Of a stretch of DNA of 64,000 nt, positions 56,834 through 64,000 are shown one piece after another. This DNA is from an uncultured Parabacteroides sp. (GTDB lineage Bacteria; Bacteroidota; Bacteroidia; Bacteroidales; Tannerellaceae): contig NZ_CABUOD010000017.1 in NCBI RefSeq assembly GCF_902493135.1, forward strand, positions 31,062-95,061, in the 5' to 3' direction. The number at the start of each line of letters is the position of its first letter. The stretch's first letter is position 1. The notes under the pieces were generated by a model that had not been told where the DNA came from, did no database searches, and worked only from the letters and a program-made list of their open reading frames with translations. The position numbers and the translations under genes were made by a program.

Positions 56834-58168
56834 ATGCGCGATGTTGTCCGTGCATATATAGAGAAATATCGGTTGCTTACGGAAAACCGTCCGGTTCTGG
56901 TCGGTGTAAGTGGCGGAGCGGATTCAATAGCCCTACTCACCATTTTGGTGGAGTCGGGCTATTCCTGTATTGCAGCGCATTGTAATTTTCACTTGCGGGG
57001 AGACGAATCCCTGCGTGACGAACAGTTTGTAAGGGAGTATGCCCGAAAACTGGATGTCCCTTTTCTGAAGACGGACTTCGATACCCGGAAATACGCGGCC
57101 GGCCGTCATCTCTCCATCGAAATGGCTGCCCGCGAGTTGCGCTATGGCTGGTTCGAAGAACAACGGGTTGCAACCGGGGCACAGGCTGTCGCTGTGGCTC
57201 ATCATCGTGATGATAGTGTGGAAACGCTTTTGATGAATCTGGTACGCGGCACCGGTATCCGGGGAATGAGCGGGATTCGTCCGAAGAACGGTTTCGTGGT
57301 GCGCCCTTTGCTTGCCGTGAGCCGTGAGGATATCTTGGAATGGCTTGCCGGACGCGGTTTGACGTATGTGACCGACAGCACCAACCTTTCCGATGCCTAT
57401 ACGCGCAATTTTATTCGCCTGCGTGTCCTTCCGCTTCTGAAGGAGATCAATCCTTCCGTGAAAAATGCGATTGCCCGTACGGCCGAACATCTGTCGGCGG
57501 CTGAAGCCGTTTATCTGCATGTGGTGGAAGAGGCGAGGAATACCGTGGTCGAGCAGGGAGATCGCCTTTCGATTGCCACCTTGATGCGTTACCCGTCGCC
57601 CGATGCGATTTTATATGAATTGCTCAAAACCTACGGCTTTACTCGTCCGGTGGCAGAGGATGTTTATTTGTCCCTGACGAGAGAATCGGGCAAAACCTTT
57701 TTCTCTTCTACATACCGGTTGATAAAAGATCGGGACTATTTAATGTTGTCTCCCCTTGTAAAAGAAGAGGTTTATGAATATACACTGACCGGCGACGAGA
57801 AAGTCTGGTCCGGTCCTGTTGAACTTTCTTTCGAGAAGATTGTTATTAAAGAAGATTTCCATATCCGGAAAGACAAAAATATCGCCTATTTTGATTACGA
57901 CAAACTGACTTTTCCGCTTACCCTGCGTACATGGAAAGAGGGAGATTGGTTTATTCCTTTCGGCATGAAAGGGCGGAAGAAATTAAGCGATTATTTCTCG
58001 GATCATAAGTTCAGCCGTTTTGATAAAGAACGAACTTGGCTTTTATGCAGCGGAGACGCTGTTATCTGGATTGTAGGAGAACGTTCCGATAATCGTTTTT
58101 GCCTGGATAAAACAACTAAAAGTGTGTTAGTTGTGAATTTTTTTTCGACAAAAAGCGAGAGTAAGTAA
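56834..58168 (+). CDS. tilS: tRNA(Ile)-lysidine synthase
   Basis: TilS converts the wobble C34 of tRNA-Ile2 to lysidine so that it reads AUA. The ATP-pyrophosphatase signature is GVSGGADSIALL (about residues 24-35), with the following HCNFHLRGDESLRDEQF and AVAHHRDDSVETLLMNL, which is the family-specific stretch. The C-terminal tRNA-binding domain begins near 360 (LTLRTWKEGDWFIPFGMKG). At 444 residues it is normal length. It overlaps none of its neighbours but starts 4 bases after the zinc-ribbon gene. Confidence 0.95.
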   Translation: MRDVVRAYIEKYRLLTENRPVLVGVSGGADSIALLTILVESGYSCIAAHCNFHLRGDESLRDEQFVREYARKLDVPFLKTDFDTRKYAAGRHLSIEMAARELRYGWFEEQRVATGAQAVAVAHHRDDSVETLLMNLVRGTGIRGMSGIRPKNGFVVRPLLAVSREDILEWLAGRGLTYVTDSTNLSDAYTRNFIRLRVLPLLKEINPSVKNAIARTAEHLSAAEAVYLHVVEEARNTVVEQGDRLSIATLMRYPSPDAILYELLKTYGFTRPVAEDVYLSLTRESGKTFFSSTYRLIKDRDYLMLSPLVKEEVYEYTLTGDEKVWSGPVELSFEKIVIKEDFHIRKDKNIAYFDYDKLTFPLTLRTWKEGDWFIPFGMKGRKKLSDYFSDHKFSRFDKERTWLLCSGDAVIWIVGERSDNRFCLDKTTKSVLVVNFFSTKSESK

Positions 58169-58177
58169 AAATATTAT

Positions 58178-58185
58178 TACATTTG
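58178..58185 (+). promoter_or_regulatory. -7 box of the rho promoter
   Basis: TACATTTG lies 166 bases before the rho ATG, implying a long 5' leader. No good -33 match. Confidence 0.5.
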
Positions 58186-58283
58186 CAAAGATTTACTCCG
58201 CAGATGTGTTACTAATGATTCAAGTTAGCTCAACAATCCGGTTTTCACATGAAATTATTAATTATCAAATTATAAAAGATACA

Positions 58284-58364
58284 ATGATTGCGTTGTACGC
58301 GTGCCATATCAGGTCGTGTAGTACGTCGTTTTTATTATTCACTTCGCATTATGCAAAAATATAA
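58284..58364 (+). CDS. Possible leader ORF overlapping the rho start
   Basis: A 26-codon ORF starts ATG ATT GCG and ends TAA at 58362-58364, 14 bases past the rho ATG and in another frame. Such an overlap would couple or limit rho translation. There is no sign of selection I can test, so it may be chance. Confidence 0.3.
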   Translation: MIALYACHIRSCSTSFLLFTSHYAKI

Positions 58365-60396
58365 CATTCTAGAACTAAATGAAAAACTCCTTCCTGAGTT
58401 GCAAAGTATAGCGGAAGAGTTAGGTATTAAAAAAGTAAGTTCTCTTAAGAAAGAGGAACTTGTATACAGAATTCTTGATGAACAGGCCATCTCGTATGCC
58501 GGCATTCAGGCTGAAAAGGAGAAAGAAAAGGAAGCAAAGAAAGCAGAAAGGCAGACTAAGGCTAAGAAAACAAAAGCGGCGGCTCCGAAAGGTGCAAAAG
58601 CTGATGCCAAGACAAAGGTTGCTGCTCCTGCCACACCCGTTGAAGTTTCGGTAGAAGAAGTAACATCAGAGGCTCCGGAACAACCCGAACGTAAAAGACG
58701 GACTCGTATTGACAAGAAAGAAAAAGTGGCTGCGGCTGCTGTTCCTGTCCAGAAAAACGAAGAAGCAGTCGTTTCTAAAAGCACGGTTTCAGCCAATGCT
58801 CCTGTATCCGAAACTCTTGTTCCAGTGGCTGACACCACTACCGATGCCCCTGTCGAAACAGGAAAACCGGTAGCGAAGAAAGTGGTAAAGAAAGCTGCCA
58901 AACCTGTAGAGAAGCCGTTGCTCCCTCCCGTTGTCGTGGAATCTGATAACGGAGAACTTCCGGCCGAGGTTGTTCCTGAGATAACGGAAGAGCCGGTTGT
59001 TGTAGAGACACCTGCTGCTTCGACTTCAACTCCGGCAGACGAACCTAAACGCGTGGTATTCCGCCATCCGGACACCAAATCGGTTCTCGACCAGCTTTTC
59101 CCATTCTCTTCTACACCTGCCAAACCGGAACCGAAAGTGCAGGCAGAACAACCTGTTGCCGCCCAGCAGAATAATCCTCGTCAGAATAATAACAGACAGA
59201 ACAATCAGAATAATCATAACAACCCGCGCAACAATAATAATGCTGTACAGGAAAAACAGTATGAGTTTGATGGCATACTGACAGGTGTAGGCGTATTGGA
59301 AATGATGCCTGACGGATATGGCTTCCTGCGTTCTTCCGATTATAACTATTTGACTTCCCCGGATGATATTTATGTATCGCAATCACAAATCAAGTTGTTC
59401 GGTTTGAAGACCGGCGATGTGGTGGAGGGTGCTATCCGTCCTCCGAAGGAAGGTGAAAAATATTTCCCGCTTGTCAAAGTGGACAAGATCAACGGCCGTA
59501 CGCCGGAAGAGGTTCGCGACCGTGTTCCTTTCGATCATCTGACTCCGCTTTTCCCAGACGAAAAATTCATGTTGACAGCCCGCAAGTCTCCGAAAGTGTA
59601 CGACAATATCGCCGTACGTGTAGTAGATTTGTTCTCACCGATCGGCAAGGGACAGCGTGGTCTGATCGTGGCTCAGCCGAAGACCGGTAAGACCATGTTG
59701 TTGAAAGATATCGCCAATGCGATCGCTGCCAACCATCCGGAAGTGTATATGATTATCCTGCTGATCGACGAACGTCCTGAAGAGGTAACGGATATGGCTC
59801 GTAGCGTAGATGCGGAAGTAATCGCTTCGACTTTCGACGAACCGGCTGAACGTCATGTGAAGATTGCTGAAATCGTCTTGAACAAGGCTAAACGTATGGT
59901 GGAATGTGGCCATGATGTCGTGATCCTGTTGGACTCCATCACGCGTCTGGCTCGTGCTTACAATACGGTTCAACCGGCTTCCGGCAAGGTTCTTTCCGGT
60001 GGTGTGGATGCGAACGCTTTGCAGAAACCGAAACGTTTCTTCGGAGCAGCCCGTAACATCGAAAACGGCGGTAGCTTGACGATTCTGGCAACGGCATTGA
60101 CAGAAACCGGTTCGAAGATGGATGATGTGATCTTTGAAGAATTCAAAGGTACAGGTAATATGGAATTACAGTTGGATCGCAAGTTGGCAAACAAACGTGT
60201 TTATCCGGCTGTCGATATCACGGCTTCCAGTACGCGTCGTGACGACCTGTTGCAGGATGATAACACCGTGAACCGTATGTGGATCCTGCGTAAGTACCTG
60301 GCCGATATGAACTCTATGGAGGCTATGGAATTTGTCAAGAAACGAATGGAACAGACATTCGATAATATGGAGTTCCTGGCTTCGATGAACGGATAA
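58351..60396 (+). CDS. rho: Transcription termination factor Rho with disordered insert
   Basis: Rho is the hexameric RNA helicase that ends transcription. ATG 58351 (MQKYNILELNEKLLPELQSI) is the correct start; the frame is open to 58288 but without a family match. The product has 681 residues. The N-terminal domain (1-45) is followed by an insert of about 250 residues, Lys/Ala/Glu/Pro/Val-rich and then Asn/Gln-rich (about 271-300), before the RNA-binding domain (from about 302, FDGILTGVGVLEMMPDGYGF). Walker A is QPKTGKT around 442-448 and the R-loop region LTILATALTETGSKMDD. Similar inserts occur in Bacteroides Rho and in B. thetaiotaomicron are reported to drive condensate formation. Confidence 0.96.
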   Translation: MQKYNILELNEKLLPELQSIAEELGIKKVSSLKKEELVYRILDEQAISYAGIQAEKEKEKEAKKAERQTKAKKTKAAAPKGAKADAKTKVAAPATPVEVSVEEVTSEAPEQPERKRRTRIDKKEKVAAAAVPVQKNEEAVVSKSTVSANAPVSETLVPVADTTTDAPVETGKPVAKKVVKKAAKPVEKPLLPPVVVESDNGELPAEVVPEITEEPVVVETPAASTSTPADEPKRVVFRHPDTKSVLDQLFPFSSTPAKPEPKVQAEQPVAAQQNNPRQNNNRQNNQNNHNNPRNNNNAVQEKQYEFDGILTGVGVLEMMPDGYGFLRSSDYNYLTSPDDIYVSQSQIKLFGLKTGDVVEGAIRPPKEGEKYFPLVKVDKINGRTPEEVRDRVPFDHLTPLFPDEKFMLTARKSPKVYDNIAVRVVDLFSPIGKGQRGLIVAQPKTGKTMLLKDIANAIAANHPEVYMIILLIDERPEEVTDMARSVDAEVIASTFDEPAERHVKIAEIVLNKAKRMVECGHDVVILLDSITRLARAYNTVQPASGKVLSGGVDANALQKPKRFFGAARNIENGGSLTILATALTETGSKMDDVIFEEFKGTGNMELQLDRKLANKRVYPAVDITASSTRRDDLLQDDNTVNRMWILRKYLADMNSMEAMEFVKKRMEQTFDNMEFLASMNG

Positions 60397-60420
60397 ATAG
60401 CAGAGCATCAATATTTGTAA

Positions 60421-60458
60421 AAACGCAGATCGGGTTGAGGCCTGGCCTGCGTTTTTTA
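60421..60458 (+). terminator. Terminator after rho
   Basis: AACGCAG/CTGCGTT stem with an inner GCCTGGC-containing loop, followed by TTTTTTATTTT. Confidence 0.8.
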
Positions 60459-60466
60459 TTTTATTT

Positions 60467-60497
60467 TTGTTACATTCAAAAGATTGGAGTATATTTG
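60467..60497 (+). promoter_or_regulatory. Promoter of the ATPase/nuclease-like gene
   Basis: TTTG (60467-60470), a 19-base spacer and TATATTTG (60490-60497) match the Bacteroidetes consensus exactly, directly after the rho terminator. Confidence 0.85.
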
Positions 60498-60534
60498 TCA
60501 TACTTCGTGTGGAAGAATTAAAAGTAAGCATAAC

Positions 60535-62259
60535 ATGGAAAATGTAAAGAGGATCCCGTATGGTGTTTCGAACTTCGTAGAAGTGGTGGAACAAAATCAG
60601 TATTATGTGGACAAGACGATGTACCTGCCCTTGTTGGAAAGGCAGCCGGACAGCCTGTTCTTCATCCGTCCGCGCCGTTTCGGGAAAAGTATTTTCCTGG
60701 GTATGCTGTGGGCGTATTACGATGTGGCCCAAAAAGACAAATTCCAAAAACGTTTCGGTAATTTGTGGATAGGCAGCCACCCGACCCCCAATCAGGGGAA
60801 ATATCAGGTGCTTTTCTTCGATTTCTCACGGGCGAGTGTCGGTATGGGCACACTGGAAGAAAATTTTAATAGCTATTGCTGCATTGTCTTGAATAATTTT
60901 ATGAGCACCTATTCTGATTATTATTCCGAAAAACTGCAAAGCAATTTTTATGAAAGCAAATCGGCAGCCAATAAATTGAATCTCATTAATAGCGAGGCGA
61001 AGCAAAAGGGTTATTTGCTTTATCTGATCATCGATGAATACGATAACTTCACCAATGTCGTCTTGAACGAGCAAGGAGAAAAGATCTATCATGATTTGAC
61101 TCATGCGAGCGGCTTTTACCGTGACTACTTCAAGCTCTACAAAGGCATGTTCGAACGCATCTTCATGACCGGTGTGAGTCCCGTGACACTGGACGACCTG
61201 ACCAGCGGCTTCAATATCGGCTGGAACATCAGCACCCACTATCAGTTCAACATGATGCTGGGATTCAGCGAGGACGATGTGCGTACGATGCTGCAATATT
61301 ATAAGGATGCCGGTCAACTTCCGGGCAATGCGGATATCGAGGCGATGATTGCGGAGATGAAGCCCTGGTATGACAATTATTGCTTTGCTAAAGAAAGCCT
61401 GGACCGTGACCCGAAGATGTTCAACTGCGACATGGTGCTTTATTATCTGCGTAACTATATGGACTTAGGCAGATCTCCCGAACATATGATCGACCCGAAC
61501 ACCCGCACGGATTACAACAAGATGAAGAAGCTCATCCAACTGGACCGGTTGGACGGCGATCGGAAAGGCGTCTTGCGGCGGATCACGGATGAGGGACAGC
61601 TTGTCACGACCCTTGTCACGACCTTTCCGGCCTCGGAGATCGCCAATCCTGAGATTTTCCCCAGCCTGCTGTTCTATTACGGCATGTTGACGATCAGTGC
61701 CACACGCGGAACACGAATCGTGCTAAGCATCCCGAACAATAATGTGCGCAAGCAGTACTATGAATTCATGTTGGAAGAATACCAAAATAAACGATACATT
61801 AATTTAAACAACTTGGCAGACCTGTTCGACAATATGGCTTACGACGGCCATTGGCGTGAAACATTCGAATTTATCGCCCATGCCTACAAGGAAAACTCCT
61901 CCGTGCGCAGCGCCATCGAGGGAGAACGCAACCTGCAAGGCTTCTTCACCGCTTACCTGAGTGTGAACGCCTACTACCTGATCGCTCCGGAAGTAGAACT
62001 GAATCACGGTTTTTGCGATCTTTTCCTGATGCCGGACTTGTTGCGTTATGAGGTGGCGCACAGTTATATCGTTGAATTGAAATATCTTTCGTCCAAAGAT
62101 CCCGAATCCAAAGCCGAATCGCAATGGCAGGAGGCGGTGGAGCAGATAAAGCAATACGCCGTCGGTCCGAAGGTGCGGCAGATGATACAACATACCCGGC
62201 TCCACCTCATCGTGATGCAGTTCAGGGGATGCGAGTTGGAAAGAATGGAAGAAATATAA
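60535..62259 (+). CDS. AAA-ATPase-like protein with PD-(D/E)XK domain, copy 1
   Basis: A 574-residue protein of the AAA-ATPase-like (PF09820) plus PDDEXK_9/DUF1703 (PF08011) family, which is multi-copy in Bacteroidales. ATG 60535 (MENVKRIPYGVSNF) is chosen because the longer frame to 60484 crosses the promoter. The P-loop-like motif is RPRRFGKSIFLG near residue 45, Walker B is LYLIIDEYDNF, and the C-terminal nuclease-like core is FCDLFLMPD followed by SYIVELKYLSS (E-x-K). No toxin, antitoxin or mobile gene is beside it. Function is not established; the nuclease-like motif suggests nucleic-acid cleavage. The next gene is a near-identical tandem copy. Confidence 0.85.
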   Translation: MENVKRIPYGVSNFVEVVEQNQYYVDKTMYLPLLERQPDSLFFIRPRRFGKSIFLGMLWAYYDVAQKDKFQKRFGNLWIGSHPTPNQGKYQVLFFDFSRASVGMGTLEENFNSYCCIVLNNFMSTYSDYYSEKLQSNFYESKSAANKLNLINSEAKQKGYLLYLIIDEYDNFTNVVLNEQGEKIYHDLTHASGFYRDYFKLYKGMFERIFMTGVSPVTLDDLTSGFNIGWNISTHYQFNMMLGFSEDDVRTMLQYYKDAGQLPGNADIEAMIAEMKPWYDNYCFAKESLDRDPKMFNCDMVLYYLRNYMDLGRSPEHMIDPNTRTDYNKMKKLIQLDRLDGDRKGVLRRITDEGQLVTTLVTTFPASEIANPEIFPSLLFYYGMLTISATRGTRIVLSIPNNNVRKQYYEFMLEEYQNKRYINLNNLADLFDNMAYDGHWRETFEFIAHAYKENSSVRSAIEGERNLQGFFTAYLSVNAYYLIAPEVELNHGFCDLFLMPDLLRYEVAHSYIVELKYLSSKDPESKAESQWQEAVEQIKQYAVGPKVRQMIQHTRLHLIVMQFRGCELERMEEI

Positions 62260-62282
62260 GAAATAAATAAAGCAAGCATAAC

Positions 62283-64000
62283 ATGGAACATGTAAAGAGG
62301 ATCCCGTATGGTGTTTCGAACTTCGTAGAAGTGGTGGAACAAAATCAGTATTATGTGGACAAGACGATGTACCTGCCCTTGTTGGAAAGGCAGCCGGACA
62401 GCCTGTTCTTCATCCGTCCGCGCCGTTTCGGGAAAAGTATTTTCCTGGGTATGCTGTGGGCGTATTACGATGTGGCCCAAAAAGACAAATTCCAAAAACG
62501 TTTCGGTAATTTGTGGATAGGCAGCCACCCGACCCCCAATCAGGGGAAATATCAGGTGCTTTTCTTCGATTTCTCACGGGCGAGTGTCGGTATGGGCACA
62601 CTGGAAGAAAATTTTAATAGCTATTGCTGCATTGTCTTGAATAATTTTATGAGCACCTATTCTGATTATTATTCCGAAAAACTGCAAAGCAATTTTTATG
62701 AAAGCAAATCGGCAGCCAATAAATTGAATCTCATTAATAGCGAGGCGAAGCAAAAGGGTTATTTGCTTTATCTGATCATCGATGAATACGATAACTTCAC
62801 CAATGTCGTCTTGAACGAGCAAGGAGAAAAGATCTATCATGATTTGACTCATGCGAGCGGCTTTTACCGTGACTACTTCAAGCTCTACAAAGGCATGTTC
62901 GAACGCATCTTCATGACCGGTGTGAGTCCCGTGACACTGGACGACCTGACCAGCGGCTTCAATATCGGCTGGAACATCAGCACCCACTATCAGTTCAACA
63001 TGATGCTGGGATTCAGCGAGGACGATGTGCGTACGATGCTGCAATATTATAAGGATGCCGGTCAACTTCCGGGCAATGCGGATATCGAGGCGATGATTGC
63101 GGAGATGAAGCCCTGGTATGACAATTATTGCTTTGCTAAAGAAAGCCTGGACCGTGACCCGAAGATGTTCAACTGCGACATGGTGCTTTATTATCTGCGT
63201 AACTATATGGACTTAGGCAGATCTCCCGAACATATGATCGACCCGAACACCCGCACGGATTACAACAAGATGAAGAAGCTCATCCAACTGGACCGGTTGG
63301 ACGGCGATCGGAAAGGCGTCTTGCGGCGGATCACGGATGAGGGACAGCTTGTCACGACCCTTGTCACGACCTTTCCGGCCTCGGAGATCGCCAATCCTGA
63401 GATTTTCCCCAGCCTGCTGTTCTATTACGGCATGTTGACGATCAGTGCCACACGCGGAACACGAATCGTGCTAAGCATCCCGAACAATAATGTGCGCAAG
63501 CAGTACTATGAATTCATGTTGGAAGAATACCAAAATAAACGATACATTAATTTAAACAACTTGGCAGACCTGTTCGACAATATGGCTTACGACGGCCATT
63601 GGCGTGAAACATTCGAATTTATCGCCCATGCCTACAAGGAAAACTCCTCCGTGCGCAGCGCCATCGAGGGAGAACGCAACCTGCAAGGCTTCTTCACCGC
63701 TTACCTGAGTGTGAACGCCTACTACCTGATCGCTCCGGAAGTAGAACTGAATCACGGTTTTTGCGATCTTTTCCTGATGCCGGACTTGTTGCGTTATGAG
63801 GTGGCGCACAGTTATATCGTTGAATTGAAATATCTTTCGTCCAAAGATCCCGAATCCAAAGCCGAATCGCAATGGCAGGAGGCGGTGGAGCAGATAAAGC
63901 AATACGCCGTCGGTCCGAAGGTGCGGCAGATGATACAACATACCCGGCTCCACCTCATCGTGATGCAGTTCAGGGGATGCGAGTTGGAAAGAATGGAAGA
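62283..64000 (+). CDS. AAA-ATPase-like/PD-(D/E)XK protein, tandem copy 2 (cut by window end)
   Basis: Starting at ATG 62283, 23 bases after copy 1 stops, this frame is the same as copy 1 at an offset of 1748 bases through the window end. The only difference I found is codon 3, AAT (Asn) in copy 1 and CAT (His) in copy 2. Shadow frames on the minus strand are also identical between copies over hundreds of bases. The shared sequence starts at AAGCATAAC before each ATG. The stop would fall at about 64007. Copy 2 has no promoter of its own, so it is read from copy 1's. This is either a very recent duplication, gene conversion, or an assembly effect. Confidence 0.85.
   Translation, partial: MEHVKRIPYGVSNFVEVVEQNQYYVDKTMYLPLLERQPDSLFFIRPRRFGKSIFLGMLWAYYDVAQKDKFQKRFGNLWIGSHPTPNQGKYQVLFFDFSRASVGMGTLEENFNSYCCIVLNNFMSTYSDYYSEKLQSNFYESKSAANKLNLINSEAKQKGYLLYLIIDEYDNFTNVVLNEQGEKIYHDLTHASGFYRDYFKLYKGMFERIFMTGVSPVTLDDLTSGFNIGWNISTHYQFNMMLGFSEDDVRTMLQYYKDAGQLPGNADIEAMIAEMKPWYDNYCFAKESLDRDPKMFNCDMVLYYLRNYMDLGRSPEHMIDPNTRTDYNKMKKLIQLDRLDGDRKGVLRRITDEGQLVTTLVTTFPASEIANPEIFPSLLFYYGMLTISATRGTRIVLSIPNNNVRKQYYEFMLEEYQNKRYINLNNLADLFDNMAYDGHWRETFEFIAHAYKENSSVRSAIEGERNLQGFFTAYLSVNAYYLIAPEVELNHGFCDLFLMPDLLRYEVAHSYIVELKYLSSKDPESKAESQWQEAVEQIKQYAVGPKVRQMIQHTRLHLIVMQFRGCELERME

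Noticed and set aside
56933..57520. 195-codon minus-strand frame inside tilS
   Set aside because: A shadow of a strongly supported gene, with no recognisable product.
1..64000. tRNA, rRNA, integrase or attachment site near the island
   Set aside because: I looked for cloverleaf-like sequences, rRNA segments and recombinase motifs and found none that I could support; island transfer therefore rests on composition and content only.

Overview
The window comes from a Bacteroidales genome, most like Parabacteroides or Bacteroides. The support is lineage-typical features: promoters of the Bacteroidetes form TTTG-N19-TAnnTTTG, a TonB-dependent receptor paired with a DUF4249 lipoprotein, FecR, 6-bladed beta-propeller lipoproteins, GH20 and GH92 glycosidases, a Rho factor with a long disordered insert, and AATTAAGA-type repeats at operon stop codons. 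I did not determine the species.

Layout. 1-3.3 kb: a clostripain-like lipoprotein, an unknown gene, and a phage-lysis-like trio (HU-like protein, small membrane protein, M15 peptidase). 3.4-10 kb: an AraC regulator divergent from an RND efflux operon in which the inner-membrane permease and the outer-membrane factor form one 1518-residue reading frame. 10.1-17 kb: a complete trpBEGDCFA operon on the minus strand, preceded by a promoter, a leader peptide with three consecutive Trp codons and a terminator (attenuation). 17-23.9 kb: an AAA/DUF4143 ATPase, an orphan FecR with TonB receptor and DUF4249 protein, and a DUF308 membrane protein. 24-30 kb: sugar-nucleotide and exopolysaccharide genes (rfbA, fcl, gmd, initiating glycosyl-phosphate transferase) around an OmpA-family porin. 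30-35.3 kb: ruvX, def, a carboxyltransferase with biotin carrier, and a TPR protein.

35.8-44.5 kb is a visibly AT-rich accessory island and the most unusual part. It holds one intact GG-leader precursor peptide, a second leader-only remnant, N- and C-terminal scraps of a radical SAM/SPASM peptide maturase, a degraded C39/VKOR/thioredoxin gene, a C39 transporter scrap fused to a HlyD scrap, a truncated glycosyltransferase, a 363-bp element present twice at gene-fragment junctions, and five 6-bladed beta-propeller genes (three apparently intact, one chimeric, one truncated). I read it as the decayed remains of a Bacteroidetes ribosomal-peptide (RiPP) synthesis and export locus in which propeller proteins persist.

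44.6-64 kb returns to core genes: thrS-infC-rpmI-rplT, a GH20-GH92 pair for host-type glycans, aspS, a Nif3-like/zinc-ribbon/tilS run, rho, and two tandem, apparently almost identical AAA-ATPase/PD-(D/E)XK genes, the second cut by the window end. Several intergenic spaces contain large imperfect palindromes.
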